Positions 37,017 to 48,500 of a stretch of DNA of 64,000 nucleotides are shown piece by piece. The notes under the pieces were generated by a model that was not told where the DNA came from, made no database searches, and saw nothing but the letters and a program-made list of their open reading frames with translations. Each line of letters begins with the position of its first letter. Position 1 is the stretch's first letter. A program made the position numbers and the translations under genes. The stretch comes from Actinostola sp. cb2023 (taxonomy: Eukaryota; Cnidaria; Anthozoa; Actiniaria; Actinostolidae): positions 368,501 through 432,500 of the forward strand of contig JAUJYZ010001058.1 in assembly GCA_033675265.1 (NCBI GenBank). The letters run 5' to 3'.

Positions 37017-37396
37017 AATGCCGATCGAATTGACTGAAATATGGATCTTTGATTAATGTCTTCGATAATTTTCATTTATAATTGTTATTTTGGATGTGTT
37101 GCCATTTCCCACAATCTGTTTGTTCTTGTTTGGATTTCTTGTGTGATTTCGGCTTGTGATTCAGCCCGGCCTTCGATATAATGACTTAGTTTTACGTACC
37201 GATTTGCTTTGGTTTGTAAAATAGCTGACATGTGTGGTTGTTGTTTTACTGAATTGTCCAGTTTTCAAACAATTCATTTTCTTGCAATTTTCAATTCAAC
37301 TTGCATTTTCTAGGAATATTCATTTTCTTTTCTTAAATTGAAGCAGGAGCCCATTAATGGGCTCCTGATTGAAGTTATTTTCATTCAGTCTCATTC

Positions 37397-40300
37397 TCAT
37401 TTTTTTCTCTCAAGGAATTTTGCCTTTGTATGAAACAAAGGACCCGGTCCTGTAATACCTGTCTTTGTTCGACTCCAGCGAGCACTAAATCGATTATACC
37501 TCCCTCGGCGCGCTTTGAATGATGGGCCAGCTTTCTTTGTCTCCTCGTCTATCACAGCAATTTGAACGTTATTCAGCCTCGATGTGGCGTCGACGCGATT
37601 TTCGGGCGAAAAATCGTTGTCTTTGTGATCATAGCAAACACAATGTTGGACGGTAATTTTGTAGATTTGTAAGACTAACAACAGCGCGTTCTTGACGGTA
37701 AGAAAGACAATCATATACTGAATGGCGGAATACTTCGCGATCATGAATAATCTAAACGTCAAAAAAGGACCATCTTGTAAAAACAACGCCATTGCGGTTC
37801 CTATTAAATCCATGGTCACCCTGTGCTTTGGCTTGTCATCTTCACAAGTTGATCCAACTGAATCCTGGGATGTCATTCGTTCAAAATCCGGGCGTGCAGT
37901 AATTCGGTCAGCGGTAATATCAACTGAGGCACGTGATCGGCTTTGGATATCACGTGGATATCTTCTCGGAGTTTTATTTGATGAGAAATCGTGCTTTGAA
38001 CTCTTTCCAAAGTTATTGTTTCGTACTTTACTGACGTCAACGGAAAGTCTTCTGGGAGGTCTGTCACGTGATGTCTCACTCATGTTTACTGCTAAAGAGT
38101 GCCGTTTAACACGTAGGAACTTTAGCTGGCTGGCTGGCAAGACAGCCGGCTGCACATCGTCGTTCTCACAGATCTCTAAAGTGTTGAGTATTGAAGAACG
38201 ACGATTCTGTGGAGCAATGATTGACAGTGTACGATCGCTTAGTGGTGCCTGGCGTAAGGAACAGTCAACACGTGACTGACGACGCCGTTGTCTGTTGATG
38301 TAGTTGGGTGTAGTGGGGTCGTCGTTCACTGGTACGCTTGTATTGCTTTGTTCTGTATCGTTTTTTATTTCATCTCCTGGTGTAAATAAAAATGATTGTG
38401 ATGATCGATTGAGGCGAGCAGAGGCATGAACGCACACACAGATGGACAGACAGACGGACAGTTGGACTGAGACATAGACAGATCAGTAGATTGATTGACT
38501 CTGGCTGACATCAGTATACAGACAGTATAGACTCTGACAGATAGACTGACACTGACAGACAGACAAATAGACTGACTCTGACAGATAGACTGACACTGAC
38601 AGACAGACAAATAGACTGACTCTTGACTGACAGATAGACTGACACTGACAGACTGTCTGTCAGACGGACAGACTAGTCTGACACTGACAGACGGACAAAT
38701 AGACTGACTCTTGACTGACAGATAGACTGACACTGACAGACAGACAAATAGACTGACTCTGACTGACAGATAGTCTGACACTGACAGACGGACAGATAGA
38801 CTGACTCTCAGTCTGACACTCGGACGGAGAGACAGACTGACACACAGACAGATAACTGACCGACTGACTGATTGACACTGAGATAGACAGACAGACAGAG
38901 CGGCCGGACGCCGGGCAGACAAACGTATAGAAGACATGCAGATTAGCAAGTCACTTTACCTAGTTTTGCAGTAGCGTTGACAGGGAATTGTAGAAGGCTG
39001 ATAGACCACAAGGTCAAGATTGTCAGCACCAGGTTCCTGGATGTCTTCGCTTGCTCCAGTTTTAGGATATCAAAAAACTCGATGATATCCGCACTCATCG
39101 CGAGATTAACCAACAAAAGCTGAGACAGAGATTCGCGTGTCAATGATCCCTTAGGAAGCAACCATCGACCGAGAATTAACATCAACATGGTGGTCTGTTC
39201 GATGAGATTGCTGAAATTACTTATGCTGATCTTCAGTTGGAGCATATTAGTCTGAAAAAAGATATAGAATACTATTTGCAACTTAACATATGCAATTAGA
39301 AGCAGTTATGTGTGTACTTATTCATATCTCGAGCCGCAGGACAGACTAACAAGAAATTGTACTTTTTAGTTCAGTCCTCGTCGGGGAATTTCAAGTAGAG
39401 AATATGGTATCTCCCAGTCCTTCTTGTCCTTGTTACAGATAGAGCGATGAAGAAATTGGTGAGGGTAGGGGAGGGTGCTATAGCAATAGTATATTGGACG
39501 TCTTACCGTGGATGGAGTGGTTGGTGAAGGGAGGAGCTAGGGGAGGGGAGGGTGGTGCTATAGCAGTAGTATAATGGACATCTTACCGTGGATGGAGTGC
39601 TTGGTGAGGGGAGGGGAGGAGCTAGGGGAGGGGAGGGTGGTGATATAGCCGTAGTATATTGGACGTCTTACCGTGGATGGAGTGGTTGGTGAGGGGAGGA
39701 GCTAGAGGAGGGGAGGGTGCTTTAGCAGTAGTATAATGGACGTCTTACCGTGGATGGAGTGGTTTGGGGGGGGGGGGGGGGGGGGGGGGGGAAGAGGAGT
39801 GCCATAGCAGTAGTATAATGAACGTCTTACCGTGGAGTGGTTGGTGAGGGGAGGAGCTAGGGGAGGTGAGGTTGCTATAGCAGTAGTATAATGGACGTCT
39901 TACCGTGGATGAAGTGGTTGGTGAAGGGAGGAGCTAGGGGAGGTGAGGTTGCTATAGCAGTAGTATAATGGACGTCTTACCGTGGATGGAGTGGTTGGTG
40001 AGGGGAGGAGCTAGGGGAGGGGCGGGTGCTATAGCAGTAGTATAATGGACGTCTTACCGTGGATGGAGTGGTTGGTGAGGGGAGGAGCTAGGGGAGGGGC
40101 GGGTGCTATAGCAGTAGTATAATGGACGTCTTACCGTGGATGGAGTGGTTGGAACACTATTATTAACACCACTTGCTCTGTGTATTTGGGTTCCAGTCTC
40201 CTGTCCTTGTCTCAAACGCTCGTCCAAGAGGTACAGCTCTATGATCCAGGCACACGGGATAGTGGTTGCTAGGTAACATATAATGCTAATAGATACCCTG

Positions 40301-43300
40301 AAAACGATCAATAACATAGGATAAATAAATAAAAAAGTAAGAATATATTTTGTGATATAGCGGTTATGATCAGTATTCAAGGAAAGTAAATTAATTTCAC
40401 TTGCTACTAATCATACATCCGGTATACGCCGACTGAGAAAGGATTGCCTGGATGATGTGTTCTGTTTTTAAGTTTTATGCCGACAAAACCTGCAAGTTGT
40501 CTAAAGTTACTATTCGAGAAGTCGTCTTCTCTTTTACCTGTCAGCGTGTGTCGTTCGTTCATGTAACTGGTGTCTTGCCGAGTGTCGGTAGCATTATTAG
40601 TATTATTAATATGTCGCGGTCTTTAACGCATTCACAGACATGCAAGAAACACTAGATTATGAACAACAGGCTACCGAAACGGGCAACGTTAACGAAGCTC
40701 AACAAAAACAATCGGAGTTTTTTTTTTCGTGCTTGTTTTTGATTTTGGACATGAGAAATATCCCTTAATCTACGTAGGTGTTATAGTGTAGAACTGAGCA
40801 CCGGCGCGTCTTTACTGTAAAACAGATCATCATGCCATAGTGTGTTCAGTTTAGATTATCTTCTATCAGGATGTAATTACGACATGCTATCTTCAGACAA
40901 ACACACCAAATAAGCGACAGAAAAAGAAATGTTTGCTAGTTGACGAGGGCTAACTGGATAACGGAAATCACATTTCCATTCATCAACACCAACTATATCA
41001 ACATTCTCACTATCAGCGCTGTTCATTTTAATATCAACACCGAATTTAATATCCGCAGCAAACGATCAGTTCAGTTGAAAGTGTGAATCCAATAAAAGTC
41101 TGGGCGATAACTCGTGCACCTTAGTGGAAACTAGATGGATTTTGTTTGTAGTTCCGTCAAGTGAACACGTCAGTAAAGTCGAAGAGTTTCCAAAGTGGAC
41201 ATGATTCAGGCTGTATAACGATTAGAAAACGATCGTGTGGACGTCAGAACGAATGTTGTCCTAAATTAGTCCGAATTAACATTTACAGTAAACTAGCAGA
41301 AGGCATTTTATATTATAAAACTGCTAATCTGTAAGAGAGTCAGATTTATTAAAAATAATCTAACCGCCTTTCTCATAATAGGTATCTTATCGATCTAAGA
41401 TTAATGATAGCGTTCCAAACTATTTTAATTAATTTGAAGTCATCTTTTTTAATTTGGATTTTTATAATTAAATCAGCTGCTTGCGACATCTCTTTTTGCA
41501 TCGACTCAGTTTGTTAATGAATCCTTTACAGATCTATTTTGAACTTGGGTAATTTAGAATAATAAATATAAAACTTTATAAAATACATTCAGAAATCTAT
41601 GTGATCTGATTGGCTGTTACCTGTGTTTGCATCAGGCTATGCAAACACGGTAATGACGTCACGGTTGTATTTATTTTATAAAAGAAATACAAAACGTTTT
41701 TCTGAGTTTGCATAACATGATGCAAACACTCGGGGGTTTGGGATAAGTCTCGAACTCTGCGTAAAACCTCGCCTGTGGCTCATCGGTTTGCACGAAAGGT
41801 GAATAGCGCTATCCACCGGATAAGTCCTATCCAACGGATAAAATTTATTGGATAACTGCATCAATTTTATCCGTTGGATAGGACTTATCCGGTGGATAGC
41901 GCTATTCACCTTTCGTGCAACCGGGGCTGCAGCTCTAGCTCGACTTCTCCCAACTACTCCCTCAGTGTTTGCATCAGGCTATATATGCAAACACGGCAAA
42001 CAGTGCCGCATTAAACTTTTTGAATCTTTCCTGAATGGTTATTATTTTCAAAATATTTTCATCAAAGGTTTTCCTAGCAAATCTAAGATCCATGTAAATA
42101 CAACATTTAGAATTTTTACCGCAACAAGTGAAATTATTTGATTTTATAAAATGATGTCACCAGTGCGCGCGCGCGTCTTGTTTTTTGGCGCCAAAATTTA
42201 GTTGATTTGAAAACTCAACATTTTTTGATAGAATTCAGCAGATTCACTTCAAACAATTGAAAAATACTTTCCTAGGAAAACAACTTATAGAAAACTTAGT
42301 TTTTATTTTAAAAATTAATTTAGCATCCTTATTTATATATAGTACTCTTCAAAAGGTTTAAAGTTATTTTCATACATTGATCCACTTTTAATTGGCTTTT
42401 GCCGACATAACAAACATGGAATTTATTGTATTTTAATCTTGAACAGGTGTAAAAGATTTCTTTCGATGCCGTTTACTTAGCTTTCTTTGTAGAAATACAA
42501 TGATAATCCTCCAATTTCAAGCATGTATACAGAGATTTAATATGTAGCCGTTGCAAATCATTGTGTTGCCGAATTTCTAGCCTGACTTTTCAGACGGCTT
42601 ATGTGTAAGCGAGAGCGTACTGATGACACATGAGCAGTTTGAAAATCAGGCTATCGAATTTTTGGCGTGAAAAATATCTTAAGAAATAGACCAGAAAGTT
42701 AGCAAAACGATTCCGAATCTGGCTCTGAATACATAATTTAGTCATAGTTTAGCCAGAGAACTGGCAGTGATGAACGGCAGTGAAAAAATGTTTTTATTGA
42801 AACCTTTCAAGTTGGATACAACATGATGTTGACAAACGAAAATAAGTCTTTCTGAAATCTTCTCCTTAGAGGAACTGATAAGGACAGACAAGGACAGAAT
42901 TGCATGGCTAGCAGTCCTGACACCATATCGATAAGTAATCAGAGTGTAGTTCAGTTACGCATTTCGTGTCGTACGAATGGCAGAAGGTGTCAGGATGTAT
43001 GGCCTCTATACCAACAAGGTGGCCATGACAAACTGAATTGACGAAAGGAGCGTGCGACGTGTGACTTTATTTCACAAACTGCTTTCTTGCATTTCGCACT
43101 TTTCACCAATGATGATCAAATTAAGCAAAAAAGAACTGATCGATTCTTTCATAAAAACCCTTGAAACATTGAAATAAAAACAAATCTTAAAAATAAGGTA
43201 TTTTTAAGAAATACCTTTAATGAATACATCAAGTAGATCTCACATTTGGATGGGCATTTTCAAGGCATCGGACGGCATCAGTGTGCTGGTCGCATGCAGG

Positions 43301-43822
43301 AATCACTGACGAAATCACTGACGAGGAAACTATTCCGTTGCAACGCCGCGAATTTAATGTAGAAACAAATATATAAATACCGTGTTACCTTGGTATAGCG
43401 ACTCACGTTTTCATGACAATATAGTTATCAATTGTAGTGTCTAGGAAAGATATTGCCGCAACCCCACAGGAGCGATGCAGCAAACGCATTTGAGGGGCCG
43501 GCCTCAGTCGTCCTCAGTCATCAATCGCAACACCAGTGTTCAACTATAGATAGAAACATAACTCTCCCCTCTAGTTTCTTATCAAGAGATTTAACATAAC
43601 TCGCTTTTATATTGTTATTAATACATACCACTTGTATTCATCCCCTCGTCTGTATATAATACATTGTACAGTCTCAATAAGTAGTACAATAAGAGTAACA
43701 GATAGATACCATAGGCTTGGGTTCTTCGTTATATCAGTTACACAGAATATAGCGACTAGAGCATGTGTGGCAAACAATAGCCTGGTGAGGATGGCTTTGA
43801 AGATATTAGAAGCTACTGTCAT
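37397..43822 (-). CDS. TMEM26: TMEM26-like multi-pass membrane protein, four coding exons
   Basis: Minus-strand exons in order are 43822-43629, 40297-40135, 39251-38960 and 38376-37397. All have GT-AG borders and matching phases, giving 542 residues. The start MTVASNIFKAILTRLLF aligns in position with vertebrate TMEM26; the frame is open further upstream without homology. About eight membrane segments are visible (near residues 14-31, 38-57, 66-85, three in exon 3, and two in exon 4 from about 406). Conserved blocks include GRWLLPKG, LSQLLLV, ADIIEFF and LLQFP. Residues 217-405 are a Ser/Arg-rich hydrophilic insert that makes the protein longer than the 368-residue human form. The molecular function of TMEM26 is poorly known; in mammals it is a beige-fat surface marker. 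The donor of the second exon is the first unit of a 77-bp repeat array. Confidence 0.88.
38430..38930. repeat. GACA/GACTGACT-rich repeat in the TMEM26 last intron
   Basis: Imperfect tandem copies of GACTGACACTGACAGACAGA and GACTGACTCTGACAGATA. Minus-strand frames here encode only SVSLSV-type low complexity. Confidence 0.9.
39440..40156 (-). repeat. About 77-bp minisatellite that includes a TMEM26 splice donor
   Basis: Nine copies of a unit of about 77 bp, at 39502, 39582, 39667, 39744, 39825, 39899, 39976, 40053 and 40130 (position of CTTACCGTGGATGG). On the minus strand each reads CCACTCCATCCACG|GTAAGACG, an exon end and donor. Only the copy at 40130 is joined to the reading frame of exon 2. 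One unit holds a G run of about 27 bases. Confidence 0.92.
40381..41783. other. TMEM26 intron 1, unannotated part
   Basis: No additional exon, RNA gene or clear transposon is recognised. Around 41630-41720 there are inverted GTTTGCATCAGGCTATGCAA-type segments that return at 41965-41995, so the MITE at 41784 may sit inside an older repeat. Confidence 0.45.
41784..41926. mobile_element. MITE of the GGTTGCACGAAAGGTGAATAG family, copy 1
   Basis: Inverted ends TTGCACGAAAGGTGAATAGC and GCTATTCACCTTTCGTGCAA, then TATCCACCGGATAAG on both arms. Related copies are at 48044-48185 and 50611-50752. Confidence 0.85.
41927..43628. other. TMEM26 intron 1, remainder
   Basis: About 1.7 kb with no recognised exon or RNA gene. 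A small imperfect hairpin with arms AGCCTGACTTTTCA / TGAAAATCAGGCT lies at 42580-42652. Confidence 0.45.
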
Positions 43823-44290
43823 GATAGTTCCTTCAAAGCCGGTTTGATAGGTGGTCGAGGGCCAATAGTTCGGCCTAAAGACTTCTCTGCTAAACGTTGT
43901 CGGTTGATTCAAACGGATTAGTTGAACACTTTTTGTCGGTGTTTCTTCACTTTCATAAAAGTACAATGACTCCTCAGTATTCCATCTTTTTTAAAATTAT
44001 TTGAGTCAGCTTCTTTCATCTACCTTTCTGCTTCTACCGTCAAATTAGTCATGTATGTCTCAAACAGAAACTGCTCAGTTTCGTCAGTTTCTGGATGCAT
44101 AACGCCTCTCTCGACTCAAGGCAGTTTTTCTACACGTCTCAAACAGTACGAGGTTTCAGTTCTACTAAAGGTTTTATTGACTATTTGAAGTTGAGACATA
44201 TTCATGAGCTGAAAGTGAAATTGGAGTCTGACGTTTTACTATACGATAGTTTGTGTTAATCAAATGTTGACTTTCTAGCTAGCTAGTTCT

Positions 44291-44527
44291 TCAATTGGAG
44301 AGTTTGCGGTGGGGTTCAACTGAAAAAGACTCAAAAATATCAACACTAAACACTGCATCAAGTCCGCGTCGAATGTATGATTTTTCCTTCGCACGGGTTT
44401 CAGTCTCAGATTTCTTCCATCTTTTGTGTTGCCAGTCTATAGCCGTTGAATGCAAGACTTTATCTTGACCGAAATCAAAATGACTCGAAAACGACTTCAT
44501 TTTCGTGTTTAGTTTAGCTAAAGACAT
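44291..44527 (-). CDS. Uncharacterised 78-codon frame upstream of TMEM26
   Basis: A frame on the same strand as TMEM26, about 470 bp upstream of its start, beginning MSLAKLNTKMKSFSSHF. It has no recognised domain and no convincing donor that would join it to TMEM26. It may be an upstream exon, an upstream reading frame in a 5' leader, or chance. Confidence 0.2.
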   Translation of the reverse strand: MSLAKLNTKMKSFSSHFDFGQDKVLHSTAIDWQHKRWKKSETETRAKEKSYIRRGLDAVFSVDIFESFSVEPHRKLSN

Positions 44528-46215
44528 ATTTAATCGCGTTTTTTTCTCAGTAAGAAATCGTCTGCGCGCAAGTCATTATTGTTGCTAGATTGATCTGTCT
44601 CGTTTCTGAAAGTTATTAAGACTTTGCCAGTTTTCACGGTGTCAAAAACAGCCCCTTAAAGCTGAAATAGTTAGGAAATTCTGGCAGGACAACAAACATA
44701 CACTACCGGTCAATCTCTATCTTGTGTAAACACAGCAAATTGTGTGGATTTCATTGGATTATGAAATAAACTTCTCGGCTAACTATAAGACCAGTCGACA
44801 GCTTCTACACTATCATCAACGTGAACATGCTTTCAAGAAAGTGCAGCTTTTGGACGTTTAGAACGTTCACTGAGTTATCTACCGCGACGAGCAAATCGAT
44901 CGTGGCACCTGTCGTAACCTGTTGTGGCCTCATTTAAGTATGTAACTAGTAGAGTGTTCTCCAATCATATCAGCGATTGTTTCTCAAAGCTTTTTGTGTA
45001 ATTTCGATACGTTTTTTACCGTTAAAATTGTCAATAAATTGGCTACGTTTTGAGAATTGTTTTATGAGCCAGCACGGAATTCAGGTTTTTTTTCCACGAA
45101 GCTGACAGCCAGTGTTCCATGTTGGGCTCCCTGTGTTGACCTTCAAGCTCACACCCTGGAGGGGGAGGGGGTGGGGGTGATTACCATAACTTAGGGAGGG
45201 GGTGTACCGCAAACCCTGACCCTGTTTCAGGGCACAAATACTGAATTTTGTAACTTCATGTTTTGGCTGCTAAGTATAACCACAGGTACCCCAGGCTGTG
45301 TGCTTGCTAAACAGTTAGTTAGAGTGTAGTAGGGGAAGGGGTAGCCTCCTATGCAGACTTTGACCGGAAGCGCTACACAAAGTCTGCATAGGAGGCTAGG
45401 GAAGGGGAGGGGGTACCTAAAATCCCTAAAAAGTGCTCAAAATCGCAAGAAATCAAAACAAGACGGTAAATACAATTGTTATATAATATTTCAAGCTTTA
45501 TTAACAATATTTTGCTAAATAAGTTGTCGGTATGTCGAGGTAAATATATTCTTCACATACATTCTGGGTTACCTGTGGTATAACTGACTCTCACACAGTT
45601 TGGGTTACCTGTGGTATAACTGGACGCATAGCTGAGTGTACTCGGGCTTCCTTGCCGGGTACAAGTGTTACACAACAGAATTACTGATTTTACTGACAAA
45701 TTAATTGTTGTGTATTCTCAAAATACTTTTAGACAAAACAACTACATTCCTCTCATTTATTGATAAACTAAGTCAATACTATTAAGACTTCAGTTCCATT
45801 AGAATCAGATTGTATCCTAGATCAATTTCCTATTTTCTTTTACTATTCAGTCTTCTCCGTATTTTAGCATTCAGTGTTGACACCCAAAGACACTATACTT
45901 CGTCAGAACTTCGATCTTATTCCTATATTTCAGAATTTAGCAATATAAAATCTTTATATTACCTTTTCTTTCCTTTCTTTCAGCTTTCTTTCTAGTCCTC
46001 TCGTGTTTTCTTTATTTCTTTTTTCTTCAAATTAAGATTGTTCACATTCCTTCGTGCAGAACATATTTCCTGCGCCTGAGAATGTTTCCCGCCTACTTCT
46101 TCCCGACTAATCAGACGGCGCTAGCTACCAGAACGCCCACTGAATATTTCTTTCATTTTCATTGGTCGATAAATATTTGATTGACATTTAGATACGAAGT
46201 GATAACAAGCAGATA
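44528..46215. other. Intergenic with a short palindrome
   Basis: No gene is recognised. 45342-45399 is a near-perfect hairpin (TAGCCTCCTATGCAGACTTT and its complement AAAGTCTGCATAGGAGGCTA), probably a tiny MITE. GGGTTACCTGTGGTATAACT occurs twice around 45567-45620. Confidence 0.55.
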
Positions 46216-47301
46216 TTCTATAATGTTGAGTTCTGCACCACCCCTATCCAGCACCCCTATATGCCAGGCGCCCCTATAGGTGAGGTTAACGTGGTTCTGC
46301 ACCACCCCTACCCAGCACCCCTATATGCCAGGTGCCCCTATAGGTGAGGTTAACGTGGTTCTGCACCACCCCTACCCAGCACCCCTATATGCCAGGTGCC
46401 CCTATAGGTGAGGTTAACGTGGTTCTGCACCACCTCTACCCAGCACCCCTATATGCCAGGTGCCCCTATAGGTGAGGTTAACGTGGTTCTGCACCACCCC
46501 TACCCAGCACCCCTATATGCCAGGTGCCCCTATAGGTGAGGTTAACGTGGTTCTGCACCACCTCTACCCAGCACCCCTATATGCCCCAGGTGCCCCTATA
46601 GGTGAGGTTAACGTGGTTCTGCACCACCCCTACCCAGCACCCCTATATGCCAGGCGCCCCTATAGGTGAGGTTAACGTGGTTCTGCACCACTCCTACCCA
46701 GCACCCCTATATGCCAGGCGCCCCTATAGGTGAGGTTAACGTGGTTCTGCACCACTCCTACCCATGACCCCTATATGCCAGGCGCCCCTATAGGTGAGGT
46801 TAACGTGGTTCTGCACCACCTCTACCCAGCACCCCTATATGCCAGGTGCCCCTATAGGTGAGGTTAACGTGGTTCTGCACCACTCCTACCCAGCACCCCT
46901 ATATGCCAGGCGCCCCTATAGGTGAGGTTAACGTGGTTTCTGTACCCCACCCCTCCCTGCACCACCCCCCCAGCACCCTATATGCCAGGCGCCCCTATAG
47001 GTGAGGTTAACGTGGTTCTGCACCACCCCTACCCAGCACCCCTATATGCCAGGTGCCCCTATAGGTGAGGTTAACGTGGTTCTGCACCACCCCTACCCAG
47101 CACCCCTATATGCCAGGCGCCCCTATAGGTGAGGTTAACGTGGTTCTGCACCACCCCTACCCAGCACCCCTATATGCCAGGCGCCCCTATAGGTGAGGTT
47201 AACGTGGTTCTGCACCACCCCTACCCAGCACCCCTATATGCCAGGCGCCCCTATAGGTGAGGTTAACGCGGTTCTGCACCACCCCTACCCAGCACCCCTA
47301 G
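46216..47301. repeat. 64-bp C-rich minisatellite, about 17 copies
   Basis: The unit contains CAGCACCCCTATATGCCAGG, TGCCCCTATAGGTGAGGTTA and ACGTGGTTCTGCACCACCCC. One copy near 46940 has extra C-rich bases. Each unit carries a consensus-like donor (AG|GTGAGG) and acceptor-like CACCCCTACCCAG. It lies between TMEM26 and the ABC transporter. Confidence 0.95.
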
Positions 47302-47813
47302 TATGTCAGAGTCACTTACGTGACAGACGTTAATCTCTGAAGATTTTGCGGATTTTTTCGTAAAATCCAGCTTCTGTACATCCTTAGGGGGTGGGCAGGT
47401 GGTGCCCATATCATTCGGCATGTGGTACTGGATGGATATGGAAATGCATATGCTAGCCCATTCCTTCTCCCACCCTTTTCTCCTCTCCCCAAGCCCCTAA
47501 CAACCGGCCGGTGGCTATGCGTGTAAACACGATGGTACAACTGAAGGATGGTACCAAATCCTAGTGAGTCCATTGAAATATTATTGGAGTTCCTGTGCCG
47601 ATTACCTTGTCAAAATGAAAACTTTTAAAAACAATAAAACTAGAAAAAACTTTTACTCCAAAAACTTGCTAGTCACTCGGCTATAGTTGTAATAATGAAA
47701 CAACAATGCTCCCAAATATACAGGCATCATGGTAGTCTCCCTCGCATCCGTTTTGTGGCGAAGGAGACTAGCATCATGGTGAACGGGTAACATCTTTTTG
47801 AAAGTGTTTTTTT
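47302..47813. other. Intergenic, no gene seen
   Basis: No supported coding region. A small hairpin, TAGTCTCCCTCGCATCC / GGCGAAGGAGACTA, lies around 47733-47773. Confidence 0.45.
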
Positions 47814-47903
47814 TTACCCTGCGAGCAGGAGTTTTGTTCTACTCGCCCAGGAAGCGCTACTTTCCTGGGCGAGTAGGAAAAAAAACCCCGCAGGGTAGAG
47901 GGT
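47814..47903. mobile_element. 90-bp palindrome
   Basis: The arms TACCCTGCGAGCAGGAGTTT and AAACCCCGCAGGGTA are imperfect at their outer part and near-perfect inside (CTACTCGCCCAGGAA / TTCCTGGGCGAGTAG). Likely a very small MITE. Confidence 0.65.
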
Positions 47904-48043
47904 ATAGTATGTTTTTTTACGATTAAAGAAAAATATAATTGAAAATCTTCCATTTGTAGAGGGAAATATTAATGCCTTTACTCGTGGGACGTTGCCAAGG
48001 GCGACATTGACGTCACATTCAAAAGCTAAATAATACACCTGGC

Positions 48044-48185
48044 CCCGGTTGCACGAAATGTGAATAGCGCTATCCAGCGGATAAGTCTTATCCAACGGAT
48101 AAAACTGATGCAGTTATCCAATAAATTCTATCCTTTGGATACGAGTTATCCGGTGGAAGCGCTATTCACCTATCGTGCAACCGGG
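48044..48185. mobile_element. MITE of the GGTTGCACGAAAGGTGAATAG family, copy 2
   Basis: Ends CCCGGTTGCACGAAATGTGA and ATCGTGCAACCGGG, with GAATAGCGCTATCC and the inverse inside. It is directly followed by another palindrome. Confidence 0.82.
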
Positions 48186-48298
48186 ACCATACCCTGGTTC
48201 CAGAGGCTTTGTTACTGGCTCTATAATACGATGTCCCGCGAGCTGCGAAGCAGCGTATTATAGAGCTAACAAAGCCTCTGGAACCAGGGTACCGGGAC
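48186..48298. mobile_element. 113-bp palindrome upstream of the ABC transporter
   Basis: The arms CCTGGTTCCAGAGGCTTTGT and ACAAAGCCTCTGGAACCAGG pair, with an inner pair CTCTATAATACG / CGTATTATAGAG. It sits about 200 bp upstream of the transporter start codon. Confidence 0.8.
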
Positions 48299-48500
48299 CA
48301 GAGCAACACATGACTTTAGTGAGGAAATGACGTCATATTTTGTACTCAGCTTTGAGCCACGCGTGACTCTGTGTCTGTATACCTAAACTGATTGTGTGAA
48401 AATACAATATTCAATTCACGTTTTGTGGAGCTATCAGTAAGGGTTATGAAGGAATAGAAGCGAGGTCTTAAATTTAAAGCATTGTGGCCCCAAAAATAAA

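Noticed and set aside
37722..38279. 185-codon plus-strand frame
   Set aside because: It is the shadow of the TMEM26 last exon on the other strand and has no recognisable family.
38365..38949. 194-codon minus-strand frame extending the last TMEM26 exon upstream
   Set aside because: It is low-complexity SVSLSV translation of the GACA repeat. The acceptor at 38376 gives a conserved, in-phase join to the previous exon.
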